34,302 nt of DNA from an uncultured Christensenella sp. GTDB lineage: Bacteria; Bacillota; Clostridia; Christensenellales; Pumilibacteraceae. The stretch spans positions 1 through 34,302 of the forward strand of contig CATLHE010000015.1 in assembly GCA_949948895.1 (NCBI GenBank). The letters run 5' to 3'. The notes beneath the pieces were generated by a model. That model worked only from the letters and a program-made list of their open reading frames with translations. It had not been told where the DNA came from and did not search any database. The first letter of the stretch is position 1, and each line of letters begins with the position of its first letter. Shown here one piece after another: positions 8,229 through 16,157 of the stretch. Made by a program: the position numbers and the translations under genes.

Positions 8229-10007
8229 ATGTCGTTTTTGGAATTTAAAAACGTAGAATATTCGTATCCGTCAGGCGACGACGGGTATATACGCGCGCTC
8301 GACGGAGTGAACATAACTATCGAGCGCGGCGAGTTTGTCGCGCTCGTCGGCTGTAACGGCTCGGGCAAATCGACGCTCGCTCGGCTCGCAAACGGGCTCA
8401 TAGTTCCCGACGCGGGCGAAGTAACGGTGGACGAAAAAACGACTGCCGAAAAATCCAATCTTTACGATATAAGAAAAAAGATAGGCGTGGTGTTCCAAAA
8501 CCCCGACAACCAAATGGTAACGACCATTGTCGAGGACGACGTGGCGTTCGGTCCCGAAAACCTCGGGCTTCCGCCCGCGGAGATAAGAGAGCGCGTCGAC
8601 TTTGCGCTGTCGTGCGTTGGCATGACGGAGTACGCCAAGAGCGGACCGTTTCGGCTTTCGGGCGGACAGAAACAGCGCGTCGCGATAGCGGGAGTATTGG
8701 CGATAAAACCCGAGCTTCTCGTGCTTGACGAGGCGACGGGCATGCTCGACCCCGACGGTCGCCGCGAAGTCATGGACGTAGTAAAACGCCTGCACCGCGA
8801 CGAAAAACGCGCGGTGATAATGATCACGCATTTCATGGAAGAAGCGGCGGAAGCCGACAGGATAATCATACTCGACCGCGGCAAGGTGGTTGCGGACGGC
8901 GGGCGCGAACTGTTTGAGACCCCCGAAGTCTTCGAGCGCGCGGGGCTCGATCTTCCGCTGCCCGTAAGGCTGTCCAAGCGTTTGGCGGGCGCGGGGCTCG
9001 ATATGGGCTGTCCGCTCGATAATGCGAGTTTTACGAAAGCGGCAAAGCGTATAGCAGAAGACAGCGCCGAGCGTTCTGTGGAAGAAAAAGAGGGTTTTGC
9101 CGCCGATACGCATGAGCAAAAACCGAAAGCAAGCGCGGACGACGGCAAGGATTATATATCGGTCAAGGGTCTGTCGTACGTGTACAGTCCCAAAACGCCG
9201 TTCATGTCGCAAGCCCTGCACGACGTGGACCTCGATATAAAAGAAGGCGACTTTTTGGGCATAATCGGAAGCACGGGCGCGGGCAAGTCTACGCTCGTCA
9301 GTCACTTCAACGCATTGACGCGAGTGCAGAAAAAGAGCGGCACGGTTATTGTGGACGGTATGGACCTGTCCGCGAAAAAAGTGGATCTCGTCAAACTGCG
9401 CTCCAAAGTCGGCATGGTTTTTCAGTACCCCGAGCATCAGCTGTTTGACGACACCGTAGAGAAGGACGTCAGGTTCGGACCAAAAAATCTGGGGCTTTCC
9501 CAAGACGAACAGTCGGAGCGAGCAAAGGACGCTATCGTGCGCGTGGGGCTCGACTACGACGAGATAAAAGAACGTTCTCCGTTCGAGCTTTCGGGCGGAC
9601 AAAAACGCAGGGTCGCGTTGGCGGGCGTTATCGCCATGCGTCCGCAAGTGCTCGTATTGGACGAACCGACGGCGGGGCTCGACCCCAAGAGCAAGCGCGC
9701 GATCATGGACCTAGTGCTGTCCATAAAGGACGTGTGCCCTACGGTCGTAATGATCTCGCACAACATGGACGAGATAGCGGAATACTGCAACAGGATAGCC
9801 GTCATGAGTCACGGCAGAGTAAAAGGCGTATTCACGCCGCGCGAGCTGTTCGGAAACAAACGGATACTCGACGAGTGCGACGTGCGTTTGCCGCTCGTGA
9901 CCGAGCTCGCGTCCGAGCTCAATGCCGCGGGATTGAACGTAGCGCCCGATATCCTTACCGAGGACGAGCTGTTCGCGGCGCTCGTAAAGGCGGTGAAACA
10001 TGCGTGA
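8229..10007 (+). CDS. ecfA: Fused EcfA1-EcfA2 energy-coupling factor transporter ATPase
   Basis: A 592-residue protein with two complete CbiO/EcfA-type ABC domains in one chain; most Bacillota encode them as separate ecfA1 and ecfA2. Domain 1 has Walker A GCNGSGKST (residues 41-49), signature LSGGQKQR, Walker B LLVLDEAT and the H-loop in ITHFMEEA. A charged linker of about 50 residues follows. Domain 2 has GSTGAGKST, LSGGQKRR, VLVLDEPT and ISHNMDEIAEYC. The ATPases drive import of vitamins and other micronutrients through EcfT with exchangeable substrate-binding S components. The start ATG sits at the predicted transcription start. It overlaps ecfT by 8 bp, and truA follows. No S component is encoded in the window, so this is probably a general (group II) ECF module. 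Confidence 0.92.
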   Translation: MSFLEFKNVEYSYPSGDDGYIRALDGVNITIERGEFVALVGCNGSGKSTLARLANGLIVPDAGEVTVDEKTTAEKSNLYDIRKKIGVVFQNPDNQMVTTIVEDDVAFGPENLGLPPAEIRERVDFALSCVGMTEYAKSGPFRLSGGQKQRVAIAGVLAIKPELLVLDEATGMLDPDGRREVMDVVKRLHRDEKRAVIMITHFMEEAAEADRIIILDRGKVVADGGRELFETPEVFERAGLDLPLPVRLSKRLAGAGLDMGCPLDNASFTKAAKRIAEDSAERSVEEKEGFAADTHEQKPKASADDGKDYISVKGLSYVYSPKTPFMSQALHDVDLDIKEGDFLGIIGSTGAGKSTLVSHFNALTRVQKKSGTVIVDGMDLSAKKVDLVKLRSKVGMVFQYPEHQLFDDTVEKDVRFGPKNLGLSQDEQSERAKDAIVRVGLDYDEIKERSPFELSGGQKRRVALAGVIAMRPQVLVLDEPTAGLDPKSKRAIMDLVLSIKDVCPTVVMISHNMDEIAEYCNRIAVMSHGRVKGVFTPRELFGNKRILDECDVRLPLVTELASELNAAGLNVAPDILTEDELFAALVKAVKHA

Positions 10008-10839
10008 CGTGACTATCGGACAATACTATCCCGCAAACTCGCTCATTCACCGCGCCGACCCGAGATTCAAGCTAATCATCATGCTTTTGTATCTTGTCAT
10101 GGTGTTCTTTTGCGAGAGCTTTTTCTCGTTCGGGTTTTTGACGCTGTTCGTGATAATAACGGTAATAATGTCGCGCGTGCCGCCATTGAAAGTATTAAAG
10201 GGCTTGCGGTTCGTCATCATAATCGTCTTGATAACTACCGTCCTGATGATACTGTTCTACCGCGACGCCAACGCGCAGCCCATAGCGGAATGGAAGATAT
10301 TCCGCATATATTTGAGCGGTATATATTCGTCGATAAAGCTCGCTTGGCGGCTGCTTCTTCTCGTCATCATGCCCACGCTCCTCACGCTCACTTCCACGCC
10401 GACCGAACTTTGCGACGGGCTCGAAAGTCTGCTGTTCCCGCTCAAAAAATTGCATTTTCCCGTGCACGAGCTCGCGCTCATCATGAGCATAGCGCTAAGG
10501 CTAATACCCACGCTCATAGAAGAGACTGACAAGATAATGAACGCGCAAAAAGCGCGCGGCGCGAAGTTCGAGTCCAAAAACCCGTTCAAAAAAATAAAGG
10601 CTATGCTGCCCGTTTTGATCCCGCTTTTCGTATCGAGTTTCAGGCGCGCCGACGATCTTGCCGACGCTATGGACAGCAGATGCTATCGCGGCGCAAAAGG
10701 CAGGACGCGCATGAAAAAAATGCGCTGTCACGCGGGCGATATAATAGCTCTGTTGCTGTGGTGCGCCATATTCGTATGCATACTGTTCCTCAAATATAAT
10801 TGGCTGGGTTGGAGCTTTATCCCGCTCCTCGGTATATGA
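10000..10839 (+). CDS. ecfT: EcfT transmembrane protein of the ECF transporter
   Basis: A 279-residue membrane protein of the EcfT/CbiQ family that couples the EcfA ATPases to S components. Hydrophobic segments cover about residues 25-60, 65-85, 110-130 and 245-270. The two coupling motifs expected of EcfT are present: ARG in AQKARGAKFES and the second Arg-Gly in SRCYRG, both on the cytoplasmic coupling helices. AAAGGCGG at 9987-9994 precedes the ATG at 10000. The gene overlaps ecfA by 8 bp and shares an ATGA junction with truA, so all three should be translated in step. Confidence 0.93.
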   Translation: MRDVTIGQYYPANSLIHRADPRFKLIIMLLYLVMVFFCESFFSFGFLTLFVIITVIMSRVPPLKVLKGLRFVIIIVLITTVLMILFYRDANAQPIAEWKIFRIYLSGIYSSIKLAWRLLLLVIMPTLLTLTSTPTELCDGLESLLFPLKKLHFPVHELALIMSIALRLIPTLIEETDKIMNAQKARGAKFESKNPFKKIKAMLPVLIPLFVSSFRRADDLADAMDSRCYRGAKGRTRMKKMRCHAGDIIALLLWCAIFVCILFLKYNWLGWSFIPLLGI

Positions 10840-11585
10840 TGCGGTACAAAATAGTATTGAGTTACGACGGTTCGGGGTTTTGCGGTTGGCAGAGCCAGCC
10901 CTCGGGCGAGAGCGTTCAGCAAGCGGTGGAAGCCGCGGCGAAAAAGCTGTTTTGCGCGCCGACGACGGTGGTCGGCTCGGGGCGGACGGACGCGGGAGTG
11001 CACGCGTTACGTCAGGTCGCGCACTTCGACAGCGATAAGGTCTTGCCGCCCCACAACGTGGTGGGCGGACTCAACGCGTACCTGCCGCAGTCGGTGCGCG
11101 TCATTTCCGCGGAGCACGCGGACGATAGTTTCGACGCGAGAAAAAGCGTCAAGAAAAAAACGTACATGTACCTCGCGTACACGGGCGATATAACGCCGCT
11201 TCTCGGCGGGCGCGCGCTGTACCTGGACAAGCCGCCCGACATAGCCGCTATCAACGCGCAAGCGAAAATTCTGATCGGCACGCACGATTTTGCGTCGTTT
11301 AAGGCGGCGGGCAGCAGCGCCAAAACTTCGGTGCGCACGGTGTTCGACGCGCATGCGGAAGCTCGCGGGCGGTTCACGACGTTTTTCATAACGGCAAACG
11401 GGTTTTTGTACAATATGGTGCGCATCATTTCCGCGTTACTCTTTAAAATAGGCGCGGGTGAGGATATCGACTTAAAAGAAATAATGGACAAGAAAGACCG
11501 CAATGCGGCAAAACTCGTCGCGCCCGCTTACGGTCTGTATCTGTACGACGTGGAGTACGGAGACGGCGCGCCGTCCGAAAAATAG
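10836..11585 (+). CDS. truA: tRNA pseudouridine(38-40) synthase TruA
   Basis: A 249-residue TruA, which makes pseudouridine at positions 38-40 of the tRNA anticodon arm. The catalytic aspartate lies in GSGRTDAGVHA, the N-terminal strand MRYKIVLSYDG-GFCGWQ is typical, and the C-terminal domain has NGFLYNMVR. Two adjacent ATGs (10836 and 10839) are possible starts; the first overlaps the ecfT stop codon as ATGA. Placement after ecfT is the common Bacillota arrangement. A strong terminator follows within 10 bp. Confidence 0.95.
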   Translation: MMRYKIVLSYDGSGFCGWQSQPSGESVQQAVEAAAKKLFCAPTTVVGSGRTDAGVHALRQVAHFDSDKVLPPHNVVGGLNAYLPQSVRVISAEHADDSFDARKSVKKKTYMYLAYTGDITPLLGGRALYLDKPPDIAAINAQAKILIGTHDFASFKAAGSSAKTSVRTVFDAHAEARGRFTTFFITANGFLYNMVRIISALLFKIGAGEDIDLKEIMDKKDRNAAKLVAPAYGLYLYDVEYGDGAPSEK

Positions 11586-11591
11586 AAAATG

Positions 11592-11630
11592 AAAAAAACG
11601 ATACGGCATAAAAAAGCGTATCGTTTTTTT
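11592..11630. terminator. Bidirectional intrinsic terminator
   Basis: A7-CGATACG, an 11-nt loop, CGTATCG-T7: a 14 bp stem with A and T tracts on both sides. It lies between convergent truA and the DUF2207-type gene and can stop both transcripts. Confidence 0.92.
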
Positions 11631-11653
11631 GTTGCGGGAAAGATAAATATAAA

Positions 11654-12721
11654 CTAAAACATGAGCGTGTCGCGCAGGTCGCCCAAATACCAGGACGGTC
11701 CGTCCATATCTATGCGGTCGAACTTGGGCTTCATCTTTTCGGTTATTTTGAGCACGTAGCAGTAAGGCAGGATATTGTAGAAATAATCGGGGTCATCTTC
11801 CACGAGCGTTTCGAGCTTGTCGAGTTCTGCTTCGACGAGGAATCTCTTGAACGAGTCGATCCTGCCGTATATCTCTAAATCCGACTCGGCGCGGATATCT
11901 ATGCGCGGCGACAATACCGTCATGGTCAAAAACGCCGTTGCCACGGCGTACGCCAATACGATCGCGGCGTCGGCGGGCACGTTTGCGAGTACCGCGATAC
12001 ACGGCGCGCCGCTCCATACCGCGAAAAACAGTATCATAAACGGTTTGAACATTCGGTTTTCCGCACTGATCGCGGGCACGGCAAACTTGCACGCGACGGT
12101 GCCTATGATGGGAAAGAGCATTGCCGCCATTATAAAACTGCCCGTATTGGCTGCGACAAGGGCGGTTATGAGTATAAGAACTGCTTCCGCCGCAACGCAC
12201 GTTGCTATATGCAGTTTTTTGGATACGGGATTTCGCTCGGGCGATGAAACGCTTTTCGCGCCGTTCGTTGCGCCGCGCATGAACGTATCGTATACGCCGT
12301 CGTACGAGGACGGCGCGGCGAGCGTGTAGAACACGTCGTTCGGACCGAACAGCTCGTCAAACAGTTCGCGCTCAAGCTTGAAGTTGTCAAGCTCGACAGC
12401 GTCGCCGTAATCGCGCTTCTTGGAGAACTCGGGGTTTTTGATACGCGTGAGCTTGAGTCCGCGTTTGCAGTCCTCTTCTATCGTTATATATCCGCACTCC
12501 GCCCAATACAGCATTATGGGGTTAAACAGGTCGTGCGCGTCTGCGCGTTTTCCGTAGTATTTTTGCAACACGTCGATAGGCGAGTAGCCGCGCGGCGGAT
12601 AATACTCGACGGGACGCGTCGCGCGCTTTTTTTTGAGCTTGCCGATAATGAGCGGCACTACGGCAAAGATCAAAGCGGCAGTCGCAAGCGCTATGCATGT
12701 TATAAAAACGCCGAAGCTCAT
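11654..12721 (-). CDS. YciQ/DUF2207 C-terminal-type membrane protein B
   Basis: A 355-residue protein resembling the membrane and cytoplasmic half of DUF2207 (YciQ-like) proteins. It has an N-terminal membrane segment (SFGVFITCIALATAALIF), a soluble part with RGYSPIDVLQKYYG and a winged-helix-like WAECGYITIEED, then four hydrophobic segments, and a C-terminal FKRFLVEAELDKLE...DDPDYFYNILPYCYVL typical of the family. The extracellular N-terminal beta domain and signal peptide of full-length DUF2207 proteins are missing. The start at 12721 overlaps the stop of the upstream paralogue as ATGA; an in-frame ATG at 12760 lies inside that gene and is less likely. The molecular function of the family is unknown. 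Confidence 0.72.
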   Translation of the reverse strand: MSFGVFITCIALATAALIFAVVPLIIGKLKKKRATRPVEYYPPRGYSPIDVLQKYYGKRADAHDLFNPIMLYWAECGYITIEEDCKRGLKLTRIKNPEFSKKRDYGDAVELDNFKLERELFDELFGPNDVFYTLAAPSSYDGVYDTFMRGATNGAKSVSSPERNPVSKKLHIATCVAAEAVLILITALVAANTGSFIMAAMLFPIIGTVACKFAVPAISAENRMFKPFMILFFAVWSGAPCIAVLANVPADAAIVLAYAVATAFLTMTVLSPRIDIRAESDLEIYGRIDSFKRFLVEAELDKLETLVEDDPDYFYNILPYCYVLKITEKMKPKFDRIDMDGPSWYLGDLRDTLMF

Positions 12722-13779
12722 AACAGCGCTCCTTTGCCCGAGCCGTCGACGCTGTACCATTTGGGCGGACGGTTGGCGCGTTTGAATTTATGCTTGACGA
12801 GCCACTTGATATTGTATGCGTACAAAAAGGGCAGAGCTTCGCAGTATTCGAGTCCAGCCATTTCGTCTTTGGACGCAAAAAGCAGGAACTTGCGGTAATT
12901 GACTATGTCGGAATACTCGGCGAGATTGTTTTTACTGCGGAAGTCCAGAAACCTTATGAGAAAGAACGAGCCGACAAAAAACATGGCGATGGCTAGGTAT
13001 ACCGTGCCGAACGGATCGTGTATAGCGCCCGCGAACATGCCGTACACACCGCCGAGCGACGCGCCCAACCACATGCCGCACCATATAAGCTTAAAAACTA
13101 TGGGCATGCCTTTGACGAATTTAAGCACGAAAAGCCCGATGAGCCCCGTGCCGATAAGGACCAAAAGCACGGGATTGCTCGTGTATATCACGCCGTATAT
13201 CGCGCAGAGCAGAAACGGTAAAACGGAGAGGAAAAGTCCGACGAGTTTGAGCGTGTAGTGTTTTGCCGTGTATACGCCTTCGTCTTCGCGCACGGCGTAA
13301 TCGGAATTGACTTTTTTTACCGTTTGTTTGGTAAACAGCGGGCGCCTGAGATCGACGACGCCTTTGTTGCGCCGAGTCGTCGCCATAAAGTCGTCGAAAA
13401 GATCGCGCTCTCTGACATACACGCCGCGGTCGATAAAAACCGCGTCCTCATCGTCGTGGTAGGGCGGGCGCTTTAATTGAGTGATCGTCACGCGAAAACG
13501 CCCCTTTTGTTTGACGTTGATATAGCCGAGGTTGCCCCAATGCACGATGAGCGCGCGCGTGAGTTTTCTCGGATACGTTTTGCCGATAAATATACGCTGT
13601 ATGTCGAGCGGCGAATATCCGCGTTTGAGCTCGGTTATCTTTTCCTTTTTTACGTTGCGCCGCGCGCGCCTGCCGTAATACAGCGACAGGACTATAAGCG
13701 TAAGCACGCATCCGTAAACGAGCGCGGCAAATATATAATACGTTATTTCTGTGTAGCTCATCGCGGAAATGATGTGCAT
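12718..13779 (-). CDS. YciQ/DUF2207 C-terminal-type membrane protein A
   Basis: A 353-residue paralogue of the next gene. It has an N-terminal membrane segment (ITYYIFAALVYGCVLTLIVLSL), then RGYSPLDIQRIFIGK and WGNLGYINVKQKG matching the same positions of its neighbour, four hydrophobic segments in the middle, and a C-terminal YRKFLLFASKDEMAGLEYCEALPFLYAY that aligns with the family's repeat of that region. It also lacks the usual extracellular domain. AGGG at 13791-13788 (minus strand) is 8 nt from ATG 13779, which supports that start. The two paralogues are translationally coupled and may form a hetero-oligomer; this is inference. Confidence 0.72.
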   Translation of the reverse strand: MHIISAMSYTEITYYIFAALVYGCVLTLIVLSLYYGRRARRNVKKEKITELKRGYSPLDIQRIFIGKTYPRKLTRALIVHWGNLGYINVKQKGRFRVTITQLKRPPYHDDEDAVFIDRGVYVRERDLFDDFMATTRRNKGVVDLRRPLFTKQTVKKVNSDYAVREDEGVYTAKHYTLKLVGLFLSVLPFLLCAIYGVIYTSNPVLLVLIGTGLIGLFVLKFVKGMPIVFKLIWCGMWLGASLGGVYGMFAGAIHDPFGTVYLAIAMFFVGSFFLIRFLDFRSKNNLAEYSDIVNYRKFLLFASKDEMAGLEYCEALPFLYAYNIKWLVKHKFKRANRPPKWYSVDGSGKGALL

Positions 13780-13817
13780 GAAAATTACCCTGTGATTTTT
13801 AGTATGCTGTCATGCGT

Positions 13818-13846
13818 ATGATAGCATATGATCGTTATACTGTCAA
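13818..13846 (-). promoter_or_regulatory. Promoter of the DUF2207-type gene pair
   Basis: Minus strand: TTGACA (13846-13841), 17 bp spacer, TATCAT (13823-13818) with TGC directly before it (extended -10). It diverges from the promoter at 13864. Confidence 0.8.
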
Positions 13847-13863
13847 GATTTTTGCGGTAACGC

Positions 13864-13892
13864 TTGCGTTTTCGTGACCGCGGTGATAAAAT
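13864..13892 (+). promoter_or_regulatory. Promoter of the DUF4874/DUF4832 gene
   Basis: TTGCGT (13864-13869), 17 bp spacer, TAAAAT (13887-13892) with TGA before it. The predicted leader is only about 10 nt and has no Shine-Dalgarno sequence. Confidence 0.6.
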
Positions 13893-13908
13893 ACAAAAAC
13901 GAACAAAC

Positions 13909-15720
13909 ATGAAAGATAACAGACAAAAAAGCGCGCCGCAAAAACGCACGGCGCAGTCAAATCGAGCGTCGACCAAACGCGGAGTTTCGCCCCAAGCGCA
14001 ACGCTCGCCAAAGTCCGCGCCGCCGCAGAAAAACAGGCAAAGCACCGCGGCAAAGCCCGCCGCGCGCGGCGACGTCAGTCGCGCCGTCACAAATAAAAAG
14101 CCGGCGCCCCGCGCCGTTTCCAAACAGAGTGCGGGTAGCGTCAGGCGCTCCGCGGCGGATATACATGCCAAGCGCAAGCCGACCGTCGCCCCGAGACAGA
14201 CTGCGCCCGTCCTTACCGAAAAGAGCGGAGGTAGCGCGAGCCCCAAAAAAACCGCTTCCGTATCGGCAAGTGCAAAAACTTCGGGCGTCAACAGCCGCAG
14301 TCGCAAAAAAGCGATAATCGCGATAATAATAGCGGCGATTGTCGCCGTGGGCGCGATAGTAGGTATAATCATCGGCGTGCGCTCGTGCAAAAAAGACGGC
14401 GACCCGAATGGGAGCACGCCGCCGATAGAGGGACTTCAAGATATTTCGTATAAGGAAACGCTCGAATACATAGCCAATCCCGATCAGGGCTTTTACCGTC
14501 CTGCGTTTGTCAAAATGACGGAGAGCGGCGCGACTTGCGGTAGACCCTTGTACGCCGAGACGCAGTTATATCACCTGCGCGTGGATATAAGCGCGTTTTC
14601 GACCGCGGCGGGCGGGCGCGACGGACAGATCACGCAAGCCGTGCTCGACGGGCTCGAAAGCGTGATAGAGTTTTACGAGAGCAACGGAAGAAATATAATA
14701 ATCAGATTCGCTTACGATCCGGGTTTCGGCGGCAAGAGCGACGTCGAACCGAGTATCGATCTGATGCTCGATCATGTACGCGCGTTTTCGGGCGTGCTCA
14801 ACCGACATTTATACGCGTTGACCGCTATCGAGACGGGCATGGTCGGACCGTGGGGAGAAATGCATACAAGCACGGCGGCGAGTACGGAAAACATAGTTAA
14901 GCTAGCCGACGAGTTTTTAAAGAACGTAGCGGACGCGCCCGTGCTCGTTCGCACGCCAAAAATGATATACGCATACTTGGGCATAACGCTGAGCGAGCTC
15001 GACGGATACGCTATCCCGAACGACCCGTACAAAAAGCGGATAGGCTTGTACAACGACGGGTATTTGGGCTCGGACACCGATCTCGGCACGTATACGGATC
15101 GCGCAGTCGAGACTAAGTGGCTGGGAGACAACGTTACTAACAGACTGCCGTACGGCGGCGAGGTGGTCGTGCCCGACAGCAAGCTGCACGACATAAATAA
15201 ATGCACGGTCGAAATGTTCGCAATGAATTTGAGCTATCTCAATTATGAGTGGCACTATTCGGTCGTGCAAGACAAGTGGGTCAAGACCAAGTACACCGCG
15301 GCGGCGGGCGGCGATAAACTGTACTACGGTCAGTCGGCTTATACGTATATCCGCAACCGTTTGGGTTACAGGTTGGTCGTGCGGAGTTCGATATTCGACG
15401 CCGACGAGGAAAACGACGTGCTCGAAATCAAGCTCGATATCGAAAACGTGGGGTTCGGCAATCTCGGTCGCGCAAAAAAAGCGCGCGTCGTTTTCACCGA
15501 CGGCGAGGGTGCGATCACGGCGAGCGAGGAAATAGGCGAGTACGACGGCGGAAGGATAGAAGCAAAAGTATCGCTCCCGAGCGCGTCGGGCAAATACGGC
15601 GTGTATCTCATGCTGTACTCGGGCGATCAAGCTTCGCCCGTGTATCCCGTGGCGCTAGCCAACGACGGCATGTACGACGCCGAACTTGCGGCAAATCGTA
15701 TAGGCACGGTGGAAATATAA
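13909..15720 (+). CDS. Membrane-anchored DUF4874/DUF4832 protein with basic cytoplasmic tail
   Basis: A 603-residue protein. Residues 1-128 are Lys/Arg/Ser/Ala/Pro-rich and of low complexity. One strong membrane segment follows (about 131-153, AIIAIIIAAIVAVGAIVG). The remainder would lie outside the cell. It has the NP-x-GFYR opening (about 190) of DUF4874 and the GPWGEMHTS motif (about 312) typical of these TIM-barrel-like domains, then a DUF4832-type C-terminal region with beta-sandwich character (about 500-600). These domains occur in putative polysaccharide-acting proteins, but no catalytic activity is established. The topology (N-terminus inside) is inferred from the positive charge. It stands alone, between a divergent promoter and a tandem array. 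Confidence 0.7.
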   Translation: MKDNRQKSAPQKRTAQSNRASTKRGVSPQAQRSPKSAPPQKNRQSTAAKPAARGDVSRAVTNKKPAPRAVSKQSAGSVRRSAADIHAKRKPTVAPRQTAPVLTEKSGGSASPKKTASVSASAKTSGVNSRSRKKAIIAIIIAAIVAVGAIVGIIIGVRSCKKDGDPNGSTPPIEGLQDISYKETLEYIANPDQGFYRPAFVKMTESGATCGRPLYAETQLYHLRVDISAFSTAAGGRDGQITQAVLDGLESVIEFYESNGRNIIIRFAYDPGFGGKSDVEPSIDLMLDHVRAFSGVLNRHLYALTAIETGMVGPWGEMHTSTAASTENIVKLADEFLKNVADAPVLVRTPKMIYAYLGITLSELDGYAIPNDPYKKRIGLYNDGYLGSDTDLGTYTDRAVETKWLGDNVTNRLPYGGEVVVPDSKLHDINKCTVEMFAMNLSYLNYEWHYSVVQDKWVKTKYTAAAGGDKLYYGQSAYTYIRNRLGYRLVVRSSIFDADEENDVLEIKLDIENVGFGNLGRAKKARVVFTDGEGAITASEEIGEYDGGRIEAKVSLPSASGKYGVYLMLYSGDQASPVYPVALANDGMYDAELAANRIGTVEI

Positions 15721-15765
15721 TAATAAAAGGCATCGATCGCGCGCTTAAAACGATAAAGACAGTTT

Positions 15766-16045
15766 ATTTACGGCAGTAAAAGAATGGTGATAAAGAAGTT
15801 TTTAAGTGGGAAACCAATCAGCCGAGTGTGCCGCGAAACGAATAACTCCCAACGATATACGGCAGTTAAAAAGAATGGCGATAAAGAAGTTTTTAAGTGG
15901 GAATCCCATTAGCTAAGTGCACCGCAAAACGAAAGCACGTGTCGATTTACCGTAGCAAAAGAACGGCGATAGAGAAGTTTTTAAGTGTAAGAGCCATTAG
16001 CCGAGTGCATCGCAAAACGAATAACTCACGCAAATATACGGCATT
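15766..16045 (+). repeat. Tandem array of ~89 bp units
   Basis: Three full units start at 15766, 15855 and 15945, and a fourth partial one at 16034 merges into the promoter of the next gene. Each contains ACGGCAG or a variant, AAAAGAATGGCGATAAAG, AAGTTTTTAAGTG, a CATTAGCCGAGTG-type segment and CGCAAAACGAA. Unit 1 has an ATG-initiated 42-codon frame and unit 2 a 13-codon one (MAIKKFLSGNPIS), but without ribosome sites. The block is AT-richer than its surroundings. The function is unknown. Confidence 0.8.
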
Positions 16046-16052
16046 TAAAAAC

Positions 16053-16082
16053 TTGACGGAGCGGGGGCGGGCGTGATATAAT
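16053..16082 (+). promoter_or_regulatory. Promoter of the first J-domain/Sel1 gene
   Basis: TTGACG (16053-16058), 18 bp spacer, TATAAT (16077-16082) with TG two bases upstream. The predicted leader is about 69 nt. Confidence 0.75.
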
Positions 16083-16157
16083 TTTTGCGTATCGGGTAAA
16101 AAACGGCGGCGCGACGGTATGCGCGCGTCGACGGAAAGCGAACTGAACGAGAGGTAT

